From contig NC_086352.1 of assembly GCF_036324505.1 (NCBI RefSeq), positions 31,912,858 to 31,976,857 of the forward strand: a stretch of 64,000 nucleotides of DNA, written 5' to 3'. A model generated the notes under the pieces. That model was not told the DNA's origin. It ran no database searches and was given only the letters and a program-made list of their open reading frames with translations. Positions 1 to 63,088 of the stretch are shown in pieces; within the stretch, counting starts at the first letter, position 1; each line of letters opens with the position of its first letter. A program made the position numbers and the translations under genes. Origin of the DNA: Eleginops maclovinus. Lineage: Eukaryota; Chordata; Actinopteri; Perciformes; Eleginopidae.

Positions 1-1394
1 ATAATCTTGTGTGTTTGGAAAATTGTATTTTTCTTTTAGTTTAAGTTTGGTCATCATCAACAAATCTGTTTGAGATCAGCCTCAAAACGTTTCCTGAATC
101 CCTTTAAGCTATTTGTAGGAGACAGAGTAGCTCTTAGAAGTCATGTTCTGAGAGTTTTCCCTACTCTTCTGAGATAGCAAAGTGTAAAAATGTACTGGCT
201 TCAGAATGTAACCACAAAACAAAAGGTTTCATCTCTTAAAAGGGATGTATGCTGAAAACATGTCATCTCTTTTTAGGATCGTTTTCAGCTGATTCATTTA
301 AGGCTAAAGAGTCTCCAATGTGTAACCTAGGCGTCAACAGGCATCATGGTTTAAAACTGCAGAGTATACATAGAAGATTTACTATTGAATGTTACTATTC
401 ACATAATTTCCCATCACACACTTCCTTAATATCCTGCCTGCACAATATCAGATTCATAGAAATTGACTTTAAGAAAAACAACTTTGGGACAGCTGGAGAC
501 TGTCTGACAATTTCCTCCGAAAAAATACCCTTATTAGCTCCAACCTCCTGATGCCCGAGTCAGAATGAGTATTCCTCGCCTGCAGCAACAATTCAACACT
601 TGAATGGCTTCATGCTTTAGTATAAATGTATTGGGCATATATTTATTTGCATGCATGCCCTGAGAAACATCTAAATGAAAAATGATGCAGGCTTTTGAAT
701 GAATAGCAGATGGGAATTACTGTATGTGAATGTGGACCAAGATTTTTGTTTGCAGATTTACGACCTGGCAAAAGTAAAATGTTGACAGAGAAAGCCGCTG
801 ACATTGATACAGGGATGACATCAGGAAGTCAAGATGTACATTGCAAAAAAAGGAAAGAAAAGTTTTAAATCCAATTTCTTTGTGCATGAAATTTGACATA
901 CCTTCTGTTCAGTTATAGTTAGGATGGGTTAAATTCATTGGGGACATCTCTCAACAAGGATTAAGATAAACCGTAAATAACATGCCCACGAAAATTCATA
1001 TACACTGTTGGTTAAAGGACTCAAGAAAGATGACAATTTGTTCAATGAGTACAAGTGTAAGCAAAGGATTTTGAGTTGGTTAGACATGCGTCGTATTTTT
1101 CTTATTGTAACCTCTTTCATCATCTTAGGATTGACTCTGAAGAAATACAAGTATTGGCATTGAAATATACCTAAAGTACTCATTATGCAGTTCAGAATAA
1201 CATACTGTATATTATTTGTTTTGATTGTAATTATTGCATATACTTGAATATAAGTGTCATCAAAGCTGATAAAGGTGCAGCTAGTGTTAATGGCTTTGTA
1301 AACTGCAGGGTGTGGACTTTTATTCCTGGTGTCTAAAGTCGGATTTAAGATTCGATCATATTTCACATCATTAATCAAGTGAATACAAATATTA

Positions 1395-1528
1395 AATACA
1401 TGTAGTGGAGTAAAAGTATTTAATTTACCTCTGAATTGTAATGGGGTGGAGGTACAAAGTAATAATAAAAGTCCCTAAATAAATACAAGTATAGTACTTG
1501 AGTAAATGTATTTAGTTACTTTACGCCA
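1395..1528. repeat. Common fish interspersed repeat (non-autonomous DNA element)
   Basis: ACATGTAGTGGAGTAAAAG at the left and AGTACTTGAGTAAATGTA then TTAGTTACTTT at the right match a highly repeated fish element that I recognise from memory. Class not proven here. Confidence -1.
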
Positions 1529-4500
1529 ATGAGTAAAGGTCAGCTGAATTGAAAATGGAATATAAAACTACTTTCCCACACTGGCCTTTCCACTTTTTGT
1601 TTTTCATATCTTCTACATCCAGCTGTTCCTGTGGTACATTTCCCCCACTGTTGGTGTGTTCATCATATGGTTGAATGTCAAATTACCTGCCATGAGACAA
1701 TGCTCAGATTTCTTGCGATTTGGTTTCATAGTATTTAGTGCAAACGGCCTCTGTAGATGCAGAGATCACTGCTGCAGCTCCTGAGAGGGTTTGACTGCTG
1801 GCCCTTGTGCTGATATTTGCTCCAACTTCCAGATGAAAAATGAGATTTTTCCGAATATTCTTGGCGTACTCTAACTCTAAACACAGCTCTTGTTTGCTTC
1901 TGTTTCCTGGCATTATAAATAGAACAATCCTTTCACAACCTCCTACAGGATGAAAAATCGAGCATGTTAGCTGTCACATCCTGTCACTTCTTGTTTCGGA
2001 TTCCCAGCAAATGTGAACTGAAGTCTTCATTAGCATAAATCACTCTGTAAACAAGGCCAAAAGTGGGCTGAGAGCCTTTCAGCAAATCATTTAACTACAA
2101 ACATGATGATGAAATAAGCTCTTCGGTGCTTCTAGTGGTAGGAGAGACACAGAGACCCAGTTTAACTCTGATGATCCGTGCGTCAGACATCCTCTGGCTC
2201 GGATCTTTAATGTATAAGTGAAGGTCTCTTTGCAAGCAATTAAATAAAACACCTATGTGTAGTCCAAAGCTGTTATCACGGTCTAGTGTGTTTTTCTGAG
2301 CAGAATTGACTGTATGATGGACTTTAGAGCCCACTTTAGTTTTCTGTTTAACAAAAGTCAATACTTTTTAGTTTTATATAGTAGTGCAGCCTCTGGTCAT
2401 TGGTTTCACACAGCACTATTATTTATGTGGTAAGTAACTAAACAACCCAATTTACACTCATTTCAACATACAAGGTTGATAAGTTTAGGTAAGATACATT
2501 CATTTTGACAGCCAGTCACAGGATAGCAGCAAACACAAACTCCAGTTATAGATGGTGAGAAAACTATTTTATTTACCATTCAAACTTGGTTATAAAGAAG
2601 CAGTACTGGACAAAAGCAAATTGACCTGAAAGGTTAGGGTTAGGTAGGGCTAACCTCAGGATGACACTAGAGTAATTGTCAGGAAATCAGACTTCAGGGT
2701 ACAGGGTCCGGGGACCATGTATGTCTAGAGATACATGTCTAACTAGTCCATGATGCAGCCCAATACTTTAAATCAACTCTAAAAACTTTGAGCTGCTGGT
2801 GCCACTGGATGAAAAGTCAAAAGTGACATCAAAGCCTTTTATGTTCATCCTCTGAGGAGCATGGAAATATGTACTAAATTCCAATGAAATCTTTCCAACA
2901 ATCAGTCAAGACATTTTACTAAAAATAATTTAAAAAATTTAAAAAATCTTCAGGAAAAGTCTGATCACAAATGTTGTTATGAATCTCTGTAAAAACAACA
3001 TATGAACCAGTATTGTAGCTCTGTCTGGACCTAACATAATATGAGCTTACAGCTGAGTGCTAATTAGCCATCTAGCTGCACACAAAAAATCTTGGCACTT
3101 CAACCTGTTAGTTTGGTAGCTCAATTAGTAAGCCAAGGTGCAACACAAGACAAGACGGTTCTGTAAATATCAAAATAAATGTTGAAGCTGATGTTTGATT
3201 GCTGTTGAAATTCAATTAATCCATTTTTATTCATATTGCATAATATCATGGTGAGTTAAAATTAGTCGGCATAGACACCTGACTTACTTAGAGGCAGCTC
3301 TGCACGTCACTGCTCAAATGATGTTGGTTACATACTAATTATATTGGAATTACAGTGCACTACTTTTTATAGATACTGTGAATGAGAAGAGACTTAAAAA
3401 CAAAGTTTAATTTGCATTTAACATCAACATCTAACAACTTCCGGCTATGCAAATTATATAAAATGATGAGCATGGAAAAAATGTATGTGTTGTGCCGGCA
3501 GAGAAGCAATGAAGCACATACATGTACATCAGAGTTTGGCAGAATTAAGACATCTCAGGATATACAAATGGTAGCAGCGTCTGTTACTACAGGTGTTTAA
3601 AATACTGTTTAATCCTGAAGCACCAGCAACCCCCCCACACACACACACTCATTACATTCTCCCTCTGAAAATATGTGAGCAGATGAACATGTAGTCTCAT
3701 GGCACATATGTCCACAAAGCTGTCTTGCTGTGTCTTGTAGAAGTTCAATTTACCCTTCAGCTTTATTTAATTAGAAGCAGTGAGTAAGAAGTGCAGGACT
3801 TTGGTGTGGCTGGCTAGAGCTGCTGTGTAATGTGGCTCACCACTGGACCACAGCAGGATGACTGGATAATCCCTGGATTACACACACGCACGCAGAGACA
3901 CACAAATACACAGTTATTAGATATGTGAACTCTGCTTCCCTCTCAATCTCTCTCTGTTAATCTAATCTGTAAACAGTGTTGCATTGATTTGCATATCAAG
4001 ACACCTTTATTACCTTGGAGCAGATATCTTCACACATACCTTTCAAATGTTCCTTTCGTATCACACAGTCTATGTTTTTATAAGGTATTTTAGCAGAATT
4101 GTTTCAATTATAATATAAAACTGTATTTTGGGAATTATATACAGTTTGGGTTTGATTTGTGAGAGCAGTGGTTTCAAACCTTTTTCCATAAACTGTTGTT
4201 CTATCATTGTGTAAACTGAGGAACCCTGACTAAGGTTAAGTGATATATTAAACCGATATGTCATATTATATTTCAATGACTGAACAATTAAGTAAATTAG
4301 TAAGCGCAATCATTTCAAGAAGTTTGTGTAATTTCATAAATTGCGCAGATCATTTCATGTGAATATTGCGTTTTTTTCTAAATCAACATGATGAACACAG
4401 ACTACTGCCACCTTTTAAACAAATGTGCTAGTCTCCATTTGCTGTAGCCGTGATGTGTTCATGTGCCACTGTTTTTCAAAGACGCATGCAACAGTTGCCG

Positions 4501-6317
4501 ATTTTGGCAGTAGGTGCTTGATGTTGGTTTGGTGTGTCTGGGCGTTAAACCTGCATTATTGAATAATGCTAACAATGTTCAGCACTGGTTTATCCCTGGT
4601 TGTAGGTTTATGAACAGTTTTATTGAAAAGCTTTTCTATGGGCCATCATTTTCTCAATAGTTACCCCAAACTACAGAGAGAAAAATGCCTTTGAAGAAAA
4701 TGTAAAAAATGCTGTCTCTAAAAAATCAGGTGCTGCATATCTTTTTTTGAAAACGAACGTGCGCCTGAAAAAAAGTTGGCAAAATGTTTCTTTGTAAAGT
4801 ATCATTCAAAGAGATGACAGGAGAGAACAAAGCAGAGCAGGTGAAGTTGTCAACTGTGAGACACAGATGCTATGTGATCGTCACATTTTCAATCACACTA
4901 CAGACCTTCAGCTCTGAAACATCTGCCGTGTGATTCTGCAGGTTCAGAGAAGGAGAGGAAGCGAGGCAGGGGATGTCAGCGATGGAGGAAATGATGATTG
5001 AAAGGAGAAGGGAAAAGGGAATAGTAATAGAATAATGGAGAAGAGGAAATGCTGGGAAAATGTTGTATAGGAGAGAAGAGTAGAAAACAAGTGAAATGGA
5101 AGATGGGGAAGAAAAGATAATACTTGCAGATAAAACAAGAGTAAATACAAGATGCTGTTTTTTTCATTCCAGAGGCTTTCAGAGATGACCCCATCTAAAC
5201 ACATAGTACATACTTACACAAACAGATTATGGCTGAAGATTGAAGGAAGAACATGCAGATAATCGAGGCGCTGGGATTAATAACGAGATTACAGGATTGG
5301 GTTGGTTGTGGGTTGGGATTACAGCTCCCGGTTCTGTCGCTCACAGACACAATTCCCAGCAGACAGGGAATGAGCAAAAGCAAGCTGCCTTAAGAGGATT
5401 TGAGGGCTCGGCCATTGTGACTAAAACTCTGTCTCGGTTTGTCTCTCGTTCAGAGAATTAGGATGACATTGCCAAAATGCAAATGAAGGAAAGGATGTTT
5501 TCCTGAGGCCTTTAGTCGTACACACCCACACACATGATGGCTGTATGGGACCAGAGTAAAAATGTAAATGATTTTGTTTCAAAATGGTGTGTGTACTGTA
5601 TCCCCCAAAAAGAACAATAGTTTAACTTGTTTCTGCCGTTTTCGGTCCAATATGATGTCAGTCATGTTGGTTGATTGGTGAGATGTAATAAGTGGATTTC
5701 TAAAATGAATCATTTACATTGCTGTTTACTGAAAATGTATACTTGTGTACTTTACTAATTAGTCCGTTTCTGCCCAACACCGCCTGTTAATTGCAGAGAT
5801 GACCTCTTGTTGCTGTAAATTTTGACTGTTGATTGGGGTCAAAAATGATGATGTCTATAAAAACAAAATAGGGTCAGAAGATGTTTTCGATTTTTTTTTT
5901 TCATCATTAAATCATCTTCCTGACAACCAAACCAAAAACCTGTAATTTTAGCCAATATAACTTTAATGAAATTAGGAAAGTGTTAGAGCTCTTGACATTT
6001 TTCAGCATGCAAACAGCTACTTTTAATTAGTTATAATTAGTTGTTAGTTAACGCTGAAAAATAATTGCGTGTTCTCAACTTCAGGAAATGTGTAATAAGG
6101 ATTTACAATCCGGACTGAAACATGTTGCAACTTGAAGTTAGGAACTGAGATAAAACAAACGCTGGAAGATCAGTTCTAAGGTCAGTTAACAGCAGCCATG
6201 GGAAATGCTAATCCAGAGATTTAAATCTGTGATGCTTTAACCACAAATGTCCTAGAGCAGATTTGTTCTCTTTTGAAAAATGTGAATGTATGCACGAAAG
6301 CAGCATGATCATTATAG

Positions 6318-6605
6318 TTCCACTATGCATGACTCCCTAACAGCTATAAAGGACTGGATGTCAGATAACTTCCCTTAAACTTGACTCTGATAAAACGAAC
6401 AGCCTCATTATAGGCCCTGAGAGCTTTTCTGATGAGATACTGTGGTGTAATGGTGCCTTAGAAGCGAATGTTAAGTGAACTTGAACACACCTAGAAGTTT
6501 CTTTGACCAAAGTATGGAGTTTTAGTGGCCTGATACGTTTCTACCAACTAAGAAATATTGCTCATATCAAAGTTGTATTACCATCTCAGTTTCTCAAAAG
6601 AAAAT
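6318..6605 (+). mobile_element. LINE reverse transcriptase relic (L2/CR1-like)
   Basis: Translating with one frame change gives LTAIKDWMSDNF, then LKLDSDKTNSLIIGPE, and later RFYQLRNIAHIKVVLPSQ. This is the familiar order of the thumb region in non-LTR retrotransposon reverse transcriptases: W-M-x-x-N-x-L-x-L-N-x-x-K-T, then (F/L)-x-L-R-x-I. Frameshifts and stops show it is dead and 5' and 3' truncated. Clade (L2, CR1 or Rex1) is not resolvable from this fragment. Confidence -1.
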
Positions 6606-6850
6606 GGTCCTTGCTGTACCCAAAATAAAAGTTTAAATATCAATTATTCTCTAGGAGTAGTTTGTGCACTTACAATACAATTTGAAATATGTTCACAATG
6701 AAATTTGAAGAAACTATATGGTGGCTGTTTGTAATTGATTTACACATAGAGTAAATCCTCTAAAATGTGGTCTTTGACATAAGGGTTTTCCATCCAAAAT
6801 ACAAATTATTCCGATGTATACTATAAGAGGCATTTGAAAAACTGATCTCA

Positions 6851-7208
6851 AAGGTCACCTATTATGCAAAATGCACTTTTTGATGTCTTTTATACATAAA
6901 TATGTCTCCCCGGTGTGTAAGGAGACTCACAAAGTATCAGAAATACAACCCTCTCTCTTTTCCTCCTTACCTTCATCTCTAAAAACGGAAGAACAACGGA
7001 GCTGATCCAGATTTGCTATGGTCATGAGTGACATAATGACTAAAATGTGGGCTGGCTTTACTTTGAACTCCGGGCAACGTCCCACACACAACCCAACCTA
7101 TCGATCCCCATATACAGTTGGCGAGCTGAATCCCCTTCCCAGCTGTGTGTCTGTGTATTCAGCATGATGTCTGCAAGAGGGACTTAGAGTAAAGTTGTTA
7201 CATATATA
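6851..7208. repeat. Left half of an interspersed repeat split by the Tc1-like element
   Basis: Starts near CACCTATTATGCAAAATGCAC and runs to the TA target of the Tc1-like insertion. The beginning and the later ACATAAATATGTCTCCCC stretch resemble a common fish non-autonomous DNA element. I recall this family from fish genomes but cannot name it with certainty. Confidence -1.
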
Positions 7209-8808
7209 CAGTGGGGAGAACAAGTATTTGATACACTGCCGATTTGGCAAGTTTTCCCACTTACAAAGCATGTAGAAGTCTGTAATTTTTATCATAGGTA
7301 CTCTTCAACTGTGAGAGACGGAATCTAAAACAAAAGTCCAGAAAATCCCATTGTATGATTTTTAAATAATTAATTTACATTTTATTGCATGACATAAGTA
7401 TTTGATACATCCGAAAAACAGAACTTAATATCTGGTGCAGGAACCTTTGTTTGCAATTACAGAGATCAGATGTTTAATGTAGTTCTCGACCAGGTTTACA
7501 CACACTGCAGCAGGGATTTTGGCCCACTCCTCCATACAGATCTTCTCCAGATCCTTCAGGTTTCGGGGCTGTCACTGGGAAATACGGACTTTCAGCTCCC
7601 TCCAAAGATTTTCTATTGGGTTCAGGTCTGGAGACTGGCTAGGCCACTCCAGGATCTTGAGATGCTTCTTACGGAGCCACTCCTTAGTTGCCCTGGCTGT
7701 GTGTTTTGGGTCGTTGTCATGCTGGAAGACCCAGCCACGAGCCATCTTCAATGCTCTTACTGACGGAAGGAGGTTGTTGGCCAAGATCTCGCGATACATG
7801 GCCCCATCAATCCTCCCCTCAATACGGTGCAGTCATCCTGTCCCCTTTGCAGAAAAGCATCCCCAAAGAATGATGTGTCCGGCTCCATGCTTCACGGTTG
7901 GGATGGTGTTCTTGGGGTTGTACTCATCCTTGTTCTTCCTCCAAACACGGCGAGTGGAGGTTAGACCAAAAAGCTCTATTTTTGTCTCATCAGACCACAT
8001 GACCTTCTCCCATTCCTCCTCTGGATCATCCAGATGGTCATTGGCAAACGGGCCAGGACATGCACTGGCTTGAGCAGGAGGACCTTGCGTGCGCTGCAGG
8101 ATTTTAATCCATGACGGCGTAGTGTGTTACTAATGGTTTTCTTTGAGAGTGTGGTCCCAGCTCTCTTCAGGTCATTGACCAGGTCCTGCCATGTAGTTTT
8201 GGGCTGATCCCTCACCTTCCTCATGATCATTGATGCCCCACAAGGTGAGATCTTGCATGGAGCCCCAGACCGAGGGAGATTGACCGTCATCTTGAACTTC
8301 ATCCATTTTCTAATAAATGCGCCAACAGTTGTTGTGTTCTCACCAAGCTGCTTGCCTATTGTCCTGTAGCCCACCCCAGCCTTGTGCAGGTCTACAATTT
8401 TATCCCTTATGTCCTTACACAGCTATCTGGTCTTGGCCATTGTGGAGAGTTTGGAGTCTGTTAGATTGAGTGTGTGGACAGGTGTCTTTTATACAGGTAA
8501 CGAGTTCAAACAGGTGCAGTTGATACAGGTAATGAGTGGAGAGCAGGAGGGCTTCTTAAAGAAACATTAACAGGTCTGTGAGAGCCGGAATTCTTACTGG
8601 TTGGTAGGTGACCAAATACTTATGTCATGCAATAAAATGCAAATTAATTACTTAAAAATCATACGATGGGATTTTCTGGATTTTTGTTTTAGATTCCGTC
8701 TCTCACAGTCCAAGTGTACATATGATAAAAATTACAGACCTCTACATGCTTTGTAAGTGGGAAAACCTGCAAGATCGGCAGTGTATCAAATACTTGTTCT
8801 CCCCACTG
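7209..8808 (-). mobile_element. Tc1-like DNA transposon, full length, inactive
   Basis: The ends read CAGTGGGGAGAACAAG and, inverted, CTTGTTCTCCCCACTG, each flanked by TA (7207-7208 and 8809-8810), the target duplicated by Tc1/mariner elements. The terminal inverted repeats are long, about 200 bp (7209-7407 and 8612-8808), and share internal blocks such as the CATGACATAAGTATTTG stretch. Total length 1,600 bp is normal for the family. The single gene inside runs on the minus strand and is broken. It sits inside an older repeat whose two halves lie at 6851-7208 and 8809-8940. Confidence -1.
7425..8440 (-). pseudogene. Tc1-like transposase pseudogene
   Basis: Cut-and-paste transposase of the Tc1/mariner superfamily. 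From the ATG at 8440 the frame meets an in-frame TAG at the sixth codon. It then reads through an N-terminal paired helix-turn-helix region ([35 protein letters not shown]), where a frameshift occurs near 8050. The first catalytic Asp region ([11 protein letters not shown]) follows in another frame. The segment near 7800-7870 is rearranged. The C-terminal catalytic region is intact in a third frame (7799-7572), with HDNDPKHTA and [11 protein letters not shown], followed by another frame change to the stop at 7425. Several independent lesions make it non-functional. Seen directly; family assignment is firm. Confidence -1.
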
Positions 8809-8940
8809 TATACTATATAGCCAGCAGCCACTCAGTTCCATTTAAAGCTACAGACCCAGAATCAGCAGTTCAGGAGCAGGGCTGAAATAGAGGGAATGAG
8901 GCATGTTGCAACGGGTGATCTGTTCGGTATTTTGAGCGAC
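8809..8940. repeat. Right half of the split interspersed repeat
   Basis: TTTAAAGCTACAGACCCAGA and GGGCTGAAATAGAGGG are, from recall of fish repeats, the other side of the element starting at 6851. Joining the two halves at TA gives an uninterrupted repeat. The outer boundary is approximate. Confidence -1.
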
Positions 8941-9013
8941 CTCATCGTTTGAACTATAGACTATTCATTGCCAGACATACACTTGCATACAGACACACAC
9001 ACACAAACATACA

Positions 9014-9120
<107 letters not shown>

Positions 9121-10119
9121 ACATTAGCACAGTAATATGTTATTTTCATTTCTACTGTTATTTAATTTCTACCACCTCTACTCTTGTCTTTACATCATAC
9201 ATTAGCATTCTACTAACATTTGTGTTTGTCTGCTCGTGTAACTGTTTATCCAGGCGGTACAAAAACATCTCCCGTGTTTCGTTTGCACAATCTATTGTAC
9301 TTGGGTAATGTGATTTCTAACCGTGTGGGTGTTCATGTGTTTTCTTTCAATGTTGGACGACAGATGCAGAGAAATTGTCAAGGCAGAAAAGAAACACTCC
9401 GAGAATTGAGATTCTACACAACACCAATGTGATGTGTGTGTGTGTGTTTGTGCATGCATATGATTTTGTGTGGTTTTGCAGCATACATGGGGCTAAAACT
9501 CATAATATCGTGTGAAGCATTTGAAGTGTAAATAATAATAACCAATGAGAAAGTCACATATTCGGAGCAGAGGAATTACCCTGGAGAAATAACATGTTTC
9601 TCTGAGCTGTGCCTAAAGTCGGGATGGAGGCAGTGTGCGCAATATGTATATTTTGTAATTGCAGACAGGTGTATTGAGTGGGGGGATTTTTTGTTTTGCG
9701 AAAAGAATGCAAGGGGTTTGTATTAGATTTATACACAGCTATCAAAGGGGAGAAAATGGAAGGAGGGATGTTGAGAATCAGATAAATTAGAGAAAATGAT
9801 TTGCAGTAGAGCCTGGAAGATAAAACCCAACACAAAGGTTGAAAAACGGCTGGTGCTCATTATTTTCTGGCTTAATTCTGCATTTCTCTTTTTCTTCTCT
9901 ACCACATAGGCGGCTCATTGCATGCTTAGATATTTCATCTTTCATTCAACCGTCTTAAACACCATTGATTTTCTTTTTGTTTATAAAGAAGCAAGAATTT
10001 CTTAATGGATGCTTCCTATTGTGTTTCAATATGTCTTTTTCAACACTGTTAAATGTAAAGTTACTGGCTTCATAAAAAGTGTAATATACATCAACATACA
10101 ATTTAACCATATCCTGGTA

Positions 10120-10121
<2 letters not shown>

Positions 10122-10154
<33 letters not shown>
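10122..10154 (+). repeat. (AT)n microsatellite, 33 bp
   Basis: Perfect alternating A/T run. Confidence -1.
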
Positions 10155-10155
<1 letters not shown>

Positions 10156-11295
10156 CAGAACTGATGGGATGTAGTATTGTGTGTCCCTTAAAGGTAATCA
10201 TTTTATATTTCTAGATATCTCAAGAAAAAGACTGCAGTGAGGAGTTTGCGATTGTGAGTTTAATTACAAGAAAAACCAAGCTCATCCAATACTATGTCTT
10301 TGTATTTTACTTTCAGTTTCACAGTTATTACATAACATTTCTCCGTTCACTTAAATCTGTTCATTGGAAAATATGTCTTTGTTTAGATTATATAATCATA
10401 CTATAATGCTTAGGTTTTGTGTTTTGTATCCATCATCAAAGATATTAACTTGGTTACTTTTACTGTTCAACATATTTCACTTACAAGATTCCTCCATTTA
10501 GAGTTTATTAAGTTGTATTTTTTTTCTGTAAAGTTTATTGAGGCTTGTTTATTTATTGCTAATCTTATTACTAGGAATTAAGTAAGAAGTTTGTAGCAGT
10601 GGGTTTTTATTTGGAGAATACTAATAATACTATATACTTAATAATATTTCCAAACAAGCAATTTAAGCCGTACATGACCAAAGTATGAGAACATACTTCC
10701 TTATAAGGAAGGTAATATTGAGACAAGTTTAGCATCAAGAAAAACCAAGTAGTATATCAAAATGTATTTAAATATCAACTTTCCTGCCGATATGATAAAC
10801 CCATTGGCAAACTATGCCAAACTGATGCAGAAACTTAAGCAGAAAGTATCTGAGAAAGCTTAGTGCATTGATTTTTAATGGTTATAAGGGTAATAACTTA
10901 TTACCTTTTTGTCATTTATTTATATGCATTGAAGCTAACACCCTAAATGAGCTTTATTCTGCAGAGCCTCGGAGGTGTTATGGGTTCAATTTAACAATTA
11001 GTCGTCCATATTATTAAACTGTGCACACAAATAACTAATCCAATGCCCACGATCTTATAATTAGGTTGGCCTTAGACACCTGCTTTTAGATTCTGTTTCT
11101 CGCGCAGCTCAAACTAATTTTATGGCAAAAAAACAAGGAAGCCACAAGGCCACAGCGTAATGAAAACACACAGCTGGGTTGACAAGGCTTTCAATCTCCG
11201 GCTTTTATTCCGCATTCCAGCACCGAGATTGGTCCATAAACATCATAGAGAGCATAAAAGCCCCATTTTGTGGTATGTCAAAGGTATGCACTCAG

Positions 11296-11428
<133 letters not shown>

Positions 11429-12043
11429 TCAAGTATGTTGAGCTTAGCCTCCCTCACCTGTACTGATGTTCTAAACTGTACCCACATAGGGTTATTATGT
11501 CCTTGAGTTTATTAGCTGTAGCCACCAAACAGCAGCAGGAATGATTCATTTTCTCCAAATTAATATTCGAATGTTGTGCAATTTGACACCTTTTGCACAT
11601 CAGTAGTACCTTACCTAATTTGAAATCATTGGGCGTCACCAAAGAAGGACCAGTTAGGATCCATTCGTAGATGACATTCTGTACGGAGAGATAGACGGAT
11701 AAGCAGTATCATAACTATTTTTATTCACTATCAGTTGTAACTAAGCAGTCGTCCATTTGGTCAAATTTTCAATCAGTGTGACTAATATCGGGTGGGCACA
11801 TTGAACCTGCGAGACATCCACACTTTAGAAACTGCAGCTTCTTTGCAGCAACATCCATTATTAGAAGGCCACAACTTCATCTTCTAGCAGTATTTACTTT
11901 AGCACTGTAGCAATACAAGGAATTCTACACGGTCTGAACGATTTGGTGAACAATATTGTGATTAATGTGGACTATACAGGAAATTGAAATATAATACCCA
12001 ATTGGCATCATGTGTATACTGCATAGTTACCCAAAGGAAAATC

Positions 12044-12845
<802 letters not shown>

Positions 12846-13659
12846 TAATAAGCATCTATCTCCACTGGTCTCTGGCTTTGCTCTGCACAGTGTATAGTCA
12901 TCTGACCAAACACGGAATAGTCTTTTCTGCCTAAACACAGACTGATAGGTTAATGAAGCAGTGTGTGCGTGCGTAATGATAAGACTGCACACAAAACGAC
13001 TATGAAGTCACAGAATCACATCATTTTGCGTTTCATATCATGATTGCAATTAGATGTATCGTTCAGCCCTAAATCTGACTTTGTTTGTAATGATTTGGAT
13101 CAAAGGGTACCAGTATGAGTCCACCTTTATCACTTAATTTGTTCCTCTGGTAGCCCACCACCTCAAGTGATTTTGGTTGTACCTTGTAACAAAACTATTT
13201 ATCTTTACTCCTCTTCCCCGATTAGCATGTTCCTCACCGGATATTGTTCCCTTAAATCAGATTTCAATATAGTGATAGCTTCCATTTCACCCAAAAACTA
13301 ATTTCATACCTTTTTTATTAATAAATTAAAGTGAGTGAGTAATTATAGTTATTTTATAATAGTCCAAACTCTCTGGAGTTGTTCTCTTGTCAAATGTTGG
13401 CTGCTTGAATTGAATGTTTTTTCTATATTCTGAATACAACCTGTCCATTTTTATTCATATAAGTACATAACAACATATGGCAGCAGATGGTAAGCATGAA
13501 TGCATCTCTCATATCACATGTATCTGAAAACCTCCCAGACGTTAAATGAATAAAAAAAAAAAAAAAATGTCCCATCAGATTTAATGTGCAGTGCGTTTAC
13601 CACATTTTAGATTAAGTATTTCTACACCTGTATTGGAAACTGTGTGCGCCTATAACAAA

Positions 13660-14130
13660 GGCTCCTTAATGGGAACATATAATGCTCATTTTCAGGTTTG
13701 TATTTGTGTATTCTGCCTCTGTGACATGTGTCCATGCTTTAATGTTCAAAAAGCTGTGCTGCAGCACCTCTTTTCACCCTCCGTCTGTAACCAGAGCCCA
13801 GTCTGCTCTGATTGGTTAGCTGGTCGGATCTGTTGTGATTGGCAACTGCTTACAAATATGTTGGAAATGCCCCGGCACTTACCATATCATGTAAAATGTG
13901 TTGAAGCACTGGTCAATGGAAGGTCGAGTTTTACATAGTGATGTCATTATGTTACAGGAGTAAACAAAGGAGTTCAGTGGAGGCTTTTCAGGCAGGGGTG
14001 TGGAGAGTGTGTGGAAGAGAAACTCACTCTGGAGGGAAATGTGGGATTTTTGGCTTTGCAGACAATTTGCATGCACAAAAACCAATACAACACACTACAG
14101 GAAAGGGAACACCTCAAAAACCATACAAGG
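13660..14130 (-). repeat. TIR element family A, copy 1 (minus orientation)
   Basis: Shares with the other family A copies the blocks TGTCCATGCTTTAATGTTCA, GCTGCAGCACCTCTTTTCAC, CAGTCTGCTCTGATTGGTTA and CACTACAGGAAAGGGAA. No coding capacity; a non-autonomous DNA transposon by structure. Confidence -1.
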
Positions 14131-14881
14131 ACCTCAGCAAAGGCAGTTCTGCTATTCCTGGCATTACGACACATGCGGGCAGAGATAACAATGTAACCCT
14201 CAGTTCTTCACGATCCTTGTTTCTATAACGATAGTATTGCTGTATCTTTCTACACTTATACTTCAAACCCAGTTGGATGCAACTACATTGTACGTTTGAA
14301 ATTTCAAAAGGGTTGTTAGCTTTGTATATAGAAATATCCCTTTCGCTTATTCAAAACCTCAGATCTGATATGAAGCAATTCTCTTTTTATTTCTTTGAAT
14401 TGGTGAGCTGAATAGATCACATGTACAGCAAAGATCACCATACATGAAAGAACCTTAGAACAAGAGGGGATGGATTGAAAAAAAATAAGAATCTTTCAGA
14501 ACAAGTGATTCGACAAATAAGTACTTGGATATGTGGAAATGCATAGAGAAGAGCTTCCAAGTGATGTAGAGATTCTCCCTTTGGTTTTGCCACTAATGAG
14601 AACATCTGCATGAGTGGAACAGATGGAGTGAGAGCGAGATACCCGAAGGGGAAGGCTGTCTGAGAGGAGAAAACAACCAGACTTAGAGAGTGCAGAAAAA
14701 TAGTTGAAAGAATTCAGTAAGTGGTTCAAAAGAGGGGAGGGAGATTGGAATCAGAATAGAGCTTCAAGTAATTGTCGAAGAATACGAATTGCCAAGGCAC
14801 TGCACAAAGAAACTCGAAGACGTCTTTTTTTCACTCACTAATTCATGTAATTTTGGCTTTTGATTTCCTCCTTTCCTCTAG

Positions 14882-63088
<48,207 letters not shown>

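Noticed and set aside
2631..2660. GGTTAGGGTTAGG as an interstitial telomere repeat
   Set aside because: Only two TTAGGG-like units, too short to be meaningful.
14772..14881. Open frame extending upstream of exon a
   Set aside because: The sequence before CTCTAG is intron-like with a pyrimidine tract and has no EGF cysteine pattern; the frame is open by chance.
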